Positions 41,274 to 52,289 of a stretch of DNA of 64,000 nt are shown here, one piece after another. Made by a program: the position numbers and the translations under genes. Numbering within the stretch: the first letter of the stretch is position 1; each line of letters begins with the position of its first letter. The notes beneath the pieces are model-generated. The model saw nothing but the letters and a program-made list of their open reading frames with translations. It did no database searches and had not been told where the DNA came from. The DNA is from Aricia agestis (taxonomy: Eukaryota > Arthropoda > Insecta > Lepidoptera > Lycaenidae), in NCBI RefSeq assembly GCF_905147365.1, contig NC_056420.1, forward strand, positions 10,674,001 through 10,738,000, written 5' to 3'.

Positions 41274-44206
41274 ATAATATCCATGACATAGAAATCTCTA
41301 TGGCACTATATTGCAAAACAGCTCTCAGAACGCATATTGATGTTAGAACATTTTTTTGCTACCGAAATATAACTTAATGCTTGGCGGTCTCAGTCATCCA
41401 GAGAATTTAGATCGCCATTCTTGAAAAGAAAGACTGATAATAAATATAGATTTGACATAACCAAGGGCATCGCTAAGCGGCTTCTATAAAGCAGTAAACA
41501 AGTTGCCTATGTTGAACCACAAACTTTCGTAATCAACGATAGCAACTTGACTAAAGGTCCCAGACATTATCCAGGCAATTTCTCCAGCTATTTGTCCACG
41601 CACGTATTGTCATTACGGGAAAATTGGCCAGTGGAATGTGACCGGGCAACAGCTTTATGGGAACCTGGTATTTGTCTGGCATTTGCATATTGGTGGCGTC
41701 ATTTTTGTTGTTTGTCTTTGTGGTGGGAGAGTAAAAAATTGTCTAATGAAGGGCACTGCTTTATGCTTCGCTTTATGTCGTCTATACATGACATCCATGA
41801 TAGGGAAATGCTATCACTAAGAAAGTGAATAAAGTCAACGACGAATACGTCTGTTTACACAGAAACATGGTAGCGATCTAGCTTCCCAATAATGGTCCCA
41901 CGGTAGGAGGAACATAAAAATTAAACAAACATGGTCCTTCGAGCTCTGTGTAGTGTCTAGTGTCTTCTGATTCCTCTTGCTCATGGCTATTTTGTTTCCA
42001 ATGATACTTACGGCTGCACTCAGAGAACTGATGTACTGTACCTACATTAAGTCCATAAAGCTTCGGTCAAACTCGTCATTAAATAATAATTAAATGTCTC
42101 TGATTCAAAGGTCCTCCGGATAATTTAAAATTATAACCATGACAAGCAGAAAGCAACCAGCTTTATATTAATTGACAAATATACACCTAAATCTTATTTC
42201 ACGCGTCAGGCACGATATGTCGCGCCGAATTATAGACCTCACACATTTTGTGCAATTATTTTTGATCTTGGCAGTATGCGTTAAGTATATTATCAGCAGT
42301 AGGTAGTAGCTGTTATAAGCCGTAGTACGCTCCGAGAGTAAAAAGCTACGTATGATTTGAGATTCCAGACTCCATCAAAATTTATTCAAATTTGTTCTAC
42401 GGCTTTTGCGTAAAACATAAGTAAACACTATAAAATCCCTTGCGTTTATAACATAATATCCATATGTCTGTTTGAATGCTTTTTTATCTGTCTATCCATC
42501 TGCTTAATCTTCACGATTAATCCACCGAATCAAGTTTGATGAAATTTGGTTTAAGATTCTTTCGGTCCCGGGAAAGAGCATAGTGTCTTTCTTTTAGTAT
42601 GAAATACCCAAAATCGATTGAAATACAGACGATTCATTCTAAAGCTAACAAATGAACATCCGCAGAGCAAAAACAATCAACAGATCGTCGAGGTAAAACA
42701 ATGAAGCAATTATGTCCCGGGTCCCGTTCTCCCCCGAGTAGTAATAAAAAGCACAATCCCCAGGGTACAAGATTTGGCGAGGGGACGCGTGATACTTTGT
42801 TCTTTTAAACAGTTTTTTGTTCGTTAAATGCGATAAGTCGGTTTTGTTTCTTTTTTAATTTGGGTTTTTTGGACCAGCTGATCTGTAGAGTTTTCTTCTT
42901 AAATCGAGATTTTCTCAATGAATTGTTGTCAATTTCAAGTATTTTCCTAATTAAATTTTCTGTATTATGTAACAATTGAAATATGAACTACGCTGTTACT
43001 GTGTGTTTTAATTTTTAAACTGCGTTACCCATCTATTATATTTATTTTTAACTACAATCATTCGTTAATTTATAGGCAACTAGAAACCTGTTAAATAATT
43101 ATTCTGCCCATGACAAAAGTACTGCGTAACGTAACGTTTGTAATCTATATTCAAAATTCATAAGCATTGTAAACATTACCTCCCTATCTCTAACACCATA
43201 GCCTCAAATCTCAATATCGAAAAAAAAATAAGACGTTGATCGCAATCTACGTCAAACGTTTTCCCGCCTTTTTATCCTATAAACAAGCGATGACTTGTAC
43301 GGGGGAACCCCCGAGATATCAATTTGAGGAAATTACGAGCTAATCTGTCACATCTAGGAAGGCGGCTCCCCTACTCAGTTTTTTCTTTTTTAATATTTTA
43401 TCTGTAACAAGGGGCAATATGTCAACTGTCATTTTGCAGGTTAATTTGTTTTTTATTTACGGGAGTTACGGTAAACTTTGTCTTTGATTTGGGAAGTTGA
43501 TGAAAATTTAACAGAGTAATGTTAAAGGTCACAGATGGTGAATGTTTGCTACATCATAATGCAAAAACTTCTTATCGGATTTTAATTAAAGGATTGAAAG
43601 GCATGGTGATAGTTTAGGTTCTGGTTTAGAACATACGCTACTTTTCATCCTGAAAACATCAGGTTCGCGAATGACATATGGGGGGTACTATAATGTGATG
43701 TAAAATGCGGAAATATTGGAGACTTTCTTTATTATAATTGAACAAAGGAAATCACAACATTCCAAATTCAAAACTGTAATCTTTGAAAATAGAATCCTTG
43801 TAAATAGAATATTTGAAAATAGAATGATAGTTTTCTGGAAATCCTAGTCACTCGTCAGTCTCATCTGCGTCAGTCTTCAATTATGTTTGCACTGGATACG
43901 CTAAATAAACTTTGAGAATAACGACCATGACTGTATAAGTTTTAGAGCTGAAGCCCAACGGCTTACGAGCTAAATATGTAGTAGTACAAGAGGTTATGAA
44001 AATTTGTTGTAATCCGAAACTTTGCACGCAGTGTCTACTGTCTAATGCCTATCTAATTTGCCTATTTATTTGATTAGTTATTAATAATTCAAACTATTTC
44101 AAGTGAGATAAAAATGTACTTATTGCATATAATATTGGGAATTCAAAGTTTTTTAAGTATGTAAAATATTTATTAGATAAAAATGTCGTTGGCCCATAGA
44201 TTTACA
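41274..44206. other. no gene recognised
   Basis: 2.9 kb, AT-rich. A Helitron-like fragment at about 42480-42600 carries AATCTTCACGATTAATCCAC and GGTCCCGGGAAAGAGCATAG. GC-rich patches occur at 42710-42790 and 43290-43375. The overlapping plus frames at 41547-41828 show no recognised domain. Confidence 0.4.
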
Positions 44207-44529
44207 CGTGGGAGAGTCATGCTTCGGCACGAATGGGCCGGCTCGACCGGAGAAATACCACGTTCTCACAGAAAACCGGCGTGAAACAGCGCTTGCGCTG
44301 TGTTTCGCCGAGTGAGTGAGTTTACCGGAAGCCCAATCCCTACCCTATTCCCTTCCCTACCCTCCCCTATTCCCTTTCCTACCCTCCCCTATTACCCTAT
44401 TCCCTCTTAAAAGGCCGGCAACGCACCTGTAGCTCTTCTGATGCTGCGAGTGTCCATGGGCGACGGAAGTTGCTTTCCATCAGGTGACCCGTTTGCTCGT
44501 TTGCCCCCTTATTTCATTAAAAAAAAAAA
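44207..44529 (+). mobile_element. non-autonomous derivative of the 52290 LINE, copy 5
   Basis: Full-length layout: 5' leader with hairpin, short pyrimidine-rich linker, LINE 3' tail and an 11-base poly-A run. Few differences from the copy at 10033. Confidence 0.85.
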
Positions 44530-45034
44530 GATTCGATTTTTCTGAGGGAAGCCGATGGGAATCGGGTTATATGGACTCTTCGCCACTGATAGATAGACAT
44601 TAGACAGCAGTTAGATACTATACTATCTATATATGAATAAAACATTTTTATTCATATATTATATAGTATCTATATGAATAAAAATGTTTTATTTGTCTCG
44701 CTAAAACTCACCAACGGCTAAGCTGATTAGGCTAATTTTAGTCTTGAAATTTACGTGGATGTCCAGGAAAGGTTTATATTAGAAGGAAAGTGATCCAAAG
44801 TTCACCGGGTCATTTAGTTTCCGGAAATCAGAGTAAGAAGTAAAAAAGTTTAAGCGTGCAGTGGTGATAAACACACCTTTAGTGGTTTTAGAAGACATGA
44901 TGCATTAGCATTTTTTTTAAGTAAGTATCAAAATACTGATTTTATAATACTGCAGTTGCAGTATACAATGAAGCAAACAAGCGAAAGTAAAGTAAAACTA
45001 GAGGCTGTAACACAACAAACCGAGGGCAATAGGG
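44530..45034. other. Helitron-like fragment (44690-44819) and inverted repeat
   Basis: The 44690-44819 segment matches the 1492 family (CGGCTAAGCTGATTAGGCTA, GTTCACCGGGTCATTTAG). Just before it, AATAAAACATTTTTATTCATA at about 44636 is mirrored at about 44672-44692, a 21-bp inverted repeat. Confidence 0.5.
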
Positions 45035-45693
45035 TAGTTTAGGGAGTGTATGAGTCACCTGTATAGAGTTGAGTGTGAAAAAAATAGCAGCGCTTTAAGT
45101 AACTTCTTTTTAGGGTTCCATACACACAGCGTAAAAACGGGACCCTATTAATAAGACTTCGATGTCTGTCTGTCTCGAGGCTGTATCTCAAGAACGGTGA
45201 TAGCTAGAGAGTTGAAATTTTCACAGATTACGTATTTCTGTTGCCGCTATAACAACAAATACTCAAAACAAAATAAAATTAATATTTATGGGGGGCTCCC
45301 ATACAACAAACGTGATTTTTTCGGCCTTTCTCGCTCTATATCAATAATGGCAAGAGGTAGGCACTTGAATTTTTCACACATTCTTTTGTTATAATATGTG
45401 TACTTTAATATTTAATAATAATATTAAAATAAATTAAAAAATTGAGGGGACCCATACAAAAAACACATTTTTTAGCCTATTTTTGCTCTGTGTCGGTACG
45501 GAACCCTTCGTGCGTGAGTTCGACTCGCACTTGGCCGATTATTTAACTTTTGTATGGGCAAAGTCATGACGCTGGGGTGCTTGTCCATACAAATCCCAAA
45601 AAAAATGCTCTTTCAGCACTGCTACTTTCACAGTGAACTCTATATAAGGGACACATACACACCCTAAAGTATTATCGCTGCGTTTTGTTACTG
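45035..45693. mobile_element. CAGGGTGTAAC foldback MITE, decayed copy split by a SINE
   Basis: The left part (45035-45103) keeps GTGAAAAAAATAGCAGCGCT. The right part (45542-45693) keeps TACTTTCACAGTGAACTCTA, ACACCCTAAAGTATTATC and the end TTTTGTTACTG. The GGTACGGAACCC-family element at 45108-45541 sits in the centre. Confidence 0.65.
45108..45541 (-). repeat. SINE-like element, GGTACGGAACCC family, copy B
   Basis: The same arrangement as 868-1291: terminal GGGTTCCATAC, GTCTGTCTGTC tract, GCTAGAGAGTTGAAATTTTC, two GTATGGG-type modules, and the tRNA-like head (CCCTTCGTGCGTGAGTTCG, CTCGCACTTGGCCG). Inserted in a foldback MITE. Confidence 0.75.
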
Positions 45694-47029
45694 TATAATG
45701 GTGATCAACTCGACCTCGACTTCAACATGATGATGATGTTTACAAGCGACGTAACCTCTTAATATCAATTAAGATGTGAGGCGGTGATAACACGACCTCG
45801 GGTTGTGCAACCACAGGATCCGGCGACCTCTTTGACAACCAGAGCGGACAACCATCTACCAGAGGTGTAGAAATCATCATCAACCCGGTAACAACAATGA
45901 CCAATGAGTTACGAAAATTCAAAGATCTACTTATGTTCGTTGGGTTTTGTGATTGCGTCTCTATCTGATGCCCTTTCACGCTTTAAGCAGATGAACCGAT
46001 CTAAATGAACATTAGCTATGTCCACACTATGCGCTTTCGTCTTCAATTTTCGTCATCTTCTTTCATTCAACTTTCGTTTTGACGCATTCGATAATTGAAT
46101 GCGTCAGCAACGCAACGCCAACTGTCATTTTTAATAACAAAGCAAAAGGGTTGGATACGGTCAAGTGTTGGATGCGTCGCGGGCATGCCTCACGTTCGCT
46201 GTTGACTGCGCTTTATTGGATGCCCTTGACGAACAGAAAAAGGCACACACACACAAAGCTTTTGGTATAGGTACAGATACTTTGAGTCTCATATTATATC
46301 CTTTAATATACTTTTATTTGGACCAAGAATTAATATTAAGTAACTTGACGTTTCACGCGGCTTCTCCCGCGTAAATTAGATATTTCACAGACAAATACAA
46401 GCTCCAGTAGTTCGTGAGATAAGTCCTTTCAAATAATTTGTAGGTAGTATTATGTAAAAAAATCATCCACAGTCAAACAAAGCATCTCCATATTTTTGGT
46501 TAATTTAAATTCATGTCTTCTTTTTAATAAAACCTGTAAAGTTCTAATTTATTTTCTAGATTTGCAAATCAAAGTTTAGAAAACTATAGCTTTGATAGAC
46601 AATAAATTATCCGATTTTCAGAATTCAGATTCCAAGCTTATGATCTGTGGCCGAAACTTCGTTAGGATTCTGTGCTAACGAGTAGGATAACAAAACTAAC
46701 TTTCAGCTGCACCTCATTAACAAATTTGTGCAAATTCCGACCTTATACGTTTGTAATAAGGCATCGCAGGTAGGCGGTACAGTTGGCTGCTTATTTACGA
46801 TGACTATTTGGAGCCGTCCAGTAAGTACGTGAGTTAACGTGAGACTTTTTGATTTTCTTTAAACCCTCCTCCCTATATAGTAAGATTTGCTTCTACAACC
46901 ATATTGCTAATTTTTTTATCTAACAAATATCTTAATTTTTTACATACTGCGGCTCCGCCCGTCCATCTCACAGTAATCATAATATAATATTTTCCCGTGA
47001 TAAAAAGCAGCCTATCTCCTTCCCTAATA
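45694..47029. other. no gene recognised
   Basis: Open frames at 45740-45979 (minus) and 46079-46374 (plus) overlap a moderately GC-rich stretch. They show no recognised domain or codon pattern and are not called. Confidence 0.4.
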
Positions 47030-47108
47030 TTATTACTTTTAAGACCTTTACTTTATGTACATTCATGCAAATAAATAAATTTGAATTTGAATTTGAATTT
47101 GAATTGAA
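47030..47108 (+). repeat. LINE-type tail with (AATTTG)n
   Basis: ATGCAAATAAATAAATTTG followed by repeated AATTTG units; the 3' tail of a 5'-truncated LINE or a simple repeat derived from one. Confidence 0.5.
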
Positions 47109-47827
47109 TTCCCCGTACGGTAATCTTCTCTGTCTTTGCCAAATCGGTTAATTTGATGTAAACAAATAATTCTCCTTTTTTAAATAATAATTTGTACAGA
47201 CAGATAGTCTATGCGTAGTTTAATGTGAAAATGTTTATAATCAGTACAGACTAGTTGCGTAGAATTTGCAGTGAACATATTTAAATAATAAATTCTACAC
47301 AAAAACTAACCCACGCAAAATATGCCCAAAAAGTACACGATTTCTTCCGAAACCCGAAACTGTGCAGGGACAGTGTTGAGACTGATATTAGACGCCTACA
47401 TGCCTTGCGTAATTTCTGAAAGGCCCCTTCGGCAGTTTTACGGTTTAACGATAGCGGGTTGGAGTCTGTCAACTTCTTAGAACTCCGGGATGTGTCATTA
47501 GGGTATATAAAAGTGGACACAGTCGTAACAAGGTAGCTAATTATCGTTTATGGCGCGAAAGTATAGCGGCCATATTGATGTCGGCAAATATATGGCCATT
47601 GTATACTTTTATGTCAGAGCGTGGCCTTACGAAATACTTTATCTTAAAATAAGGAGAACTATAATTATTTGAAATAAGAAATAAAAAATACATGATTCAA
47701 AGCTTTAAGTTTCAGGAATCAGAATGGGAGTCAAAGTATCTCTATACCGAATTTCATAAAATCCGCATTACTAGAATTTACGATCATAAATATAATATAA
47801 TACATATTCTCATACAGCCATACATCT
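47109..47827. other. no gene recognised
   Basis: A minus frame at 47281-47520 has no recognised content. Confidence 0.4.
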
Positions 47828-48330
47828 TTTTAGGGTTCTACGGAACGGACAGACGGACAGACATCGAAGTCTCAGTAATAAGGTCCCGTTTTTACCCTTT
47901 GGGTACGACCAAAGGGTAAAAACGACAGACGGACAGGTATGTCCGTCTGTCTGTCTGTCTCCAGGCTGTAACTCATGAACCGCTATAGCTAGATATCTGA
48001 AATTTTTACAGATTGTGTATATCTGTTGCCGCTATGACAACAGATACTAAAAAAAAAAATATATATATTTAAGGGTGGTTCCCATACAATAAACGTGATT
48101 TTTTGGCCTTTTTTGCTATATCAATAATGGCAACATGTAGGTACTTGATTTTTTCTCAAAGTCCTTAGTTATATTATGTGTTGTTTAATATTGAATAATA
48201 ATATTAAAAAAAAAATAAAAAAAAATAAGGGGGACTCCCATTCAAAAAACACCATTTTCGGCCTATTTTTGCTCTATAATGGTACGGAACCCTTCGTGCG
48301 CGAGTCCGACTCGCACTTGACCGATTATTT
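47828..48330 (-). repeat. SINE-like element, GGTACGGAACCC family, copy C (rearranged end)
   Basis: The head and modules match copies A and B (48270-48330 head). The opposite end is abnormal: 47840-47905 (GACATCGAAGTCTCAGTAAT, GGTCCCGTTTTTACCC) is in opposite orientation to the rest. CCAAAGGGTAAAAACG at 47908 then resumes the normal direction. The end therefore forms an inverted duplication. Confidence 0.7.
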
Positions 48331-48361
48331 ATATCAGCTGTTGATGACAACAGCTGATCTT

Positions 48362-48417
48362 AAAGGGCCCATTCACGGCAGGACTGCCGTGCAGTCTTGC
48401 CGTGAATGGGCCTCTTT
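48362..48417. repeat. short palindromic element with GGGCCCATTCACGGC ends
   Basis: 56 bp. AAAGGGCCCATTCACGGCAG pairs with CTTGCCGTGAATGGGCCTCTTT with one or two mismatches and a minimal centre. Looks like a tiny foldback MITE. Confidence 0.7.
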
Positions 48418-49933
48418 ACGTTAAAATAAAAAATAAAATTATAGTCCTTTGAGCGAGCTTTAACATCACCTAGACAGGTGTTAATCAATGATTAAACTGG
48501 TATTAAATAAAATGGTATTAAATAAAATAGAGGTGTAATAAATGACACTTATAAGTATATGGTGGTAGTCTATCTACTAATTTATATTTAGATGACATGA
48601 ACAGAAGAATGTCGCCTTGGGTACTGGGAAATAAAAAGTAATAATTACTGATATTTCTTGGGTAAGCTTAAGCTTTTAAGCGTGTTATTGCTTATAGCAG
48701 TTATAGCTTAAAGGTGAAGAACATTTGAGTGAGCTTTAACTATTTAATTACCGCTCAAACTTAGCCTAAAGCGAATTGCCTATAAAGTATTCCCTGTCAA
48801 CTATTGATACTATTTACTATTAGCATAGTTAAATATTATACAGTAGAGTAACTCAGCTCTTTCCTTGTCAAAATAATACCAACAGCTTAAAATATATAAT
48901 GCAAGAGTAGGATTCTGGCGCCATCGACGTTGTTGTTTGACAACTTCAAGATATTCAAAATCATACTAAAGTATTCGTGCTCCCGATTTCAGGTAGGTAT
49001 TCGCACACTAAACCGACTCCACTACAAATCAACTTACAGAATGGCAATGAATGTAAACTTTATGATGTGTAATTTAAGAGGATTCCACACCGCCATTTTT
49101 TCCATACAAACGTTGTCCCCTGTTTCCTCCCTGGATAATGCTAGTAGAGTTATATTTGTTTTCCTGAATATCTACGGCTGCTAATACAATGTCCCTATGT
49201 TTTCTTTTTTTTCATAATTTAATTATTAAATAAGATATGAACGTTCAAAAACCTAAAAAAATGGCCAGATTTTCCGCTGTGTTCAAACGTCCAGAAAACA
49301 GATTTGGCTAGATTATACAAAAAAAAGCTCTCAAGCCTTTTTTTAATCTTTAATGAAAAAAGTACTTAAATCGGTTAAGTTTTGGAGAAGGAATCAGGGG
49401 ACAACGAATCGTTGATTTTATGGATTTTCTGCAGTTGTCTCTATCACGTTCTGCGGTATAGGCTTGAGGTAAGGGAGACTATAGATATTACACGTACTTT
49501 TTTTTCATTTCTCTAGCCCCTGTTGTATCCTCTTAAGATTTCATATTTCCACGTACAACGCGTAGGCAGCCAGTTAGAGACTAGTCGTTAAGAAAGTTCG
49601 CGAGTGATTAATAACAGAATTAAACTTATTATACTGTAAGTTAGGTTAGCGTTGTAATGTGTAAACCTTTAGGCGTACTACTGTATATCATATATACTGT
49701 GCTATTAGCGAGCATATGCAATTATGCATGCTACATGCATCTGACAGGATATCAAACACCGATGCTGCCGCGGGCGCGTGCGAACTGCGACCCTGCCATG
49801 TACCTACTGTGCAAATAGCAAACGATGGCTAAAATGATAATTGATTATAATACATAGACTATAGGGGATAAAATCAGAAAGTTAAATTCAGAATTCAGAA
49901 GTATCTAATTCACAGATCAGAAATATTAAAAAT
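48418..49933. other. no gene recognised
   Basis: AT-rich; the plus frame at 48930-49184 has no recognised domain. A GC-rich patch lies at 49760-49800. Confidence 0.4.
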
Positions 49934-50299
49934 AATCGGCCAAGTGCGAGTCACACCCGCGCACGAAGGGTTCCGTACCGTTATTTAGCAAAAATAGGCC
50001 AAAAATTGTGTTTTTTGTATGGGAGCCCCCCTTAAATTTTTATTTTATTTAAATATTATTATTTATTATTAATGTACACATATATTTTAGACCTTTGTGA
50101 AAATTTCAAGTGCCTTCCTGTTGCCATTATTGATGTCAAGCAAAAAAGGCCAAAAAAATCACGTTTGTTGTATGGGAGCCCCCTTAAATATTAATATTAT
50201 TTTGTTTTTAGTATTTGTTGTTATAGCGGCAACAGATTATACACAATCTGTGAAAATTTCAGTTGCCTAGCTGTAGCGGTTCTTGAGTTACAGCCTGGC

Positions 50300-50334
<35 letters not shown>

Positions 50335-50434
50335 GGACCGACAGACGGACAGACGCGACGGACAGACGAACAGACAACGAAGTCTTAGTAATAGGGTCCC
50401 GTTTTTATCCTTTGGGTACGGAACCCTAAAAAAG
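49934..50434 (+). repeat. SINE-like element, GGTACGGAACCC family, copy D
   Basis: Plus-strand copy and the most complete. The pol III-like box A CGGCCAAGTGCG is at 49937-49948 and the box B GGTTCCGTACC at 49969-49979, 32 bp apart. Two modules, each with GGCCAAAAA and GTATGGGAGCCCCC, follow at 49998 and 50150. Next come a (GACA/GACG) microsatellite at 50290-50375, and the end GGGTACGGAACCCTAAAAA, the inverse of the box B region. Confidence 0.8.
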
Positions 50435-50995
50435 CAATCCCATTTTTCATCTTTAGGAAATGGAATTAATAAGTATGTATATAATTTGGTTATAATAATT
50501 ATTGTGTTGACCAAATTAAAAAAATCGAATTAAGTAAGTATAAAATATGTAAATCGCTTTAAATTTTATTACAAGAACTTGGCTAAGTTACTCGACTATA
50601 ATAACTGTATAATAATAATTATAGTATGACTTGAGGATCGAAGTTCGAAGTATAAGAATTGGATCAATTTCACAAGCGTCCTATCATGTCCTCTATCTTT
50701 AATTAAATTGATTTCTAATCCTATTGTTAGTAATAGGAAAGTTACTGACTGGATCTATTTCTAGATTGGTTATAAATCGTGTAGGCGACTGGGCGGACTC
50801 TACATGACCTCTCATTAGGTTTGCGAGTTGCTCGTTTATTGACCACATAAACCGGTAGAAAGTTAGAAGAATGGTAGAAAAATTAGTCGAATATATCACA
50901 TGATATAATTGTTAGGAGTTTATCGGAAGTACATTTTGTGGGAAGAAATGGAAGAAATTCTATGGCCTTTATTTGTGCTCAAAGTATGTCATTCT
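50435..50995. other. AT-rich, nothing recognised
   Basis: No supported feature. Confidence 0.45.
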
Positions 50996-51003
50996 AGTTG
51001 ATG

Positions 51004-51316
51004 CATGAAGTTAATATACCTAGCGGAATAGAGAAACAAAGGCTTGAGCAAGCGAGATGTTACTATCAGTAACATAGACATATCAGTAATACTGCGTGTT
51101 AAAAAGAGACGTGTGATACATAACAGCAGAACCAATTTTTTCATCTATTTGACGTATAGTCGGCACTTATCGGCACGTTGACAATTTAATCTCTTGGAAA
51201 GATGCTTGTGTAAGTGTATACGTAAACAAATTTTTACACATAGATGTAAACCAATTTCGGTTTCGTTTGACAGCTCGAGATTGCTGCTCTATTCCGCTAG
51301 GTATATTAACTTTATG
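51004..51316. mobile_element. hAT-like MITE with 8-bp target duplication
   Basis: 313 bp flanked by AGTTGATG on both sides (50996-51003 and 51317-51324). The terminal inverted repeats are 30 bp with one mismatch (CATGAAGTTAATATACCTAG and onward). The 8-bp duplication is that of the hAT superfamily. Non-coding. Confidence 0.8.
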
Positions 51317-51324
51317 AGTTGATG

Positions 51325-52178
51325 CCAGCTGCAACTCCGTTGTGCCAAAATACATATTTCGCGTTTTTTTTTCCGGGATTAAAAGTATCATAATGCTTTC
51401 CCGGAACTCAAAGTATCTCCATATCAAGTTTCAGCAAAATCGGTTTAGTGGTTTGGGCATGGCTCACGACGATATGGATATCGCATGCTTAATGTTGTAA
51501 GTCAGATGGGGTAAGAGGGACGCGGGGGGAAGAGAGACTGTAACGAATAACAAGAAAACTATAACGCCGAGCTACATGGTGACTACGTTAATAAAACAGT
51601 ATTAGGCGTAGTTCATATATTCTTGGATAGATGAAGCTACAACACGGCAACTAAGCGAGTAAAAGAGAGAGAAAAAAAACTGTTTTCAAGCTAAAAAAGC
51701 CAAGTCAGACAGGTGTTCCTTTTTTGTGTTGTTAAAATATTAAAAACATCAGTTTTGCGGTTGATTGCTAAGGAATGTGTAATTATTACGTTTAATCTTT
51801 ATTTTCTACGTATTGCATTGTTTGTAGTGTGTGTTTTTAGTGCTTTATCGATGTCAATAAAAACATTAACTTCAAAATGGCAAGCTGGGAAAGAGGAACG
51901 GCTATACCAGGTTAAGAGAAACATATGTTCCTCTTTCCTCGTTTCAAGGGGTAACAAACTTTTTTTAAATCCGCTAAAATACCGGCTGACTTTTAAGTAC
52001 TGGCCAAGATTTGTAAGATGAACCTACCTATGTGTATGAACAACCTTTTCTACGGGACCAACTTTCCATGCAAATGTATCGATCAGCTGTGACCAAAATG
52101 TATGAAATAGTAGATTTTTTCTTTCGAGTACGAAAGTTGGTCTCATACAAAAGGTTAAGGTTTATCCTACAGGTTTAT
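51325..52178. other. no gene; Helitron-like fragment in minus sense
   Basis: At 51360-51470 an inverted match to the 7983 family (TTTCCCGGAACTCAAAGTAT, TTTCAGCAAAATCGGTTTAG). The plus frame at 51713-52021 has no recognised domain. Confidence 0.4.
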
Positions 52179-52289
52179 ACCAACTAATATTAAGTAGAAA
52201 TGCGAAAGTCTGTCTTTTTATCTGTCTGTCTGTTGCGTTTTGACGCCTAAACCACTGAACCAATGTTAAGCAATTTGGAAGATTTTGTC

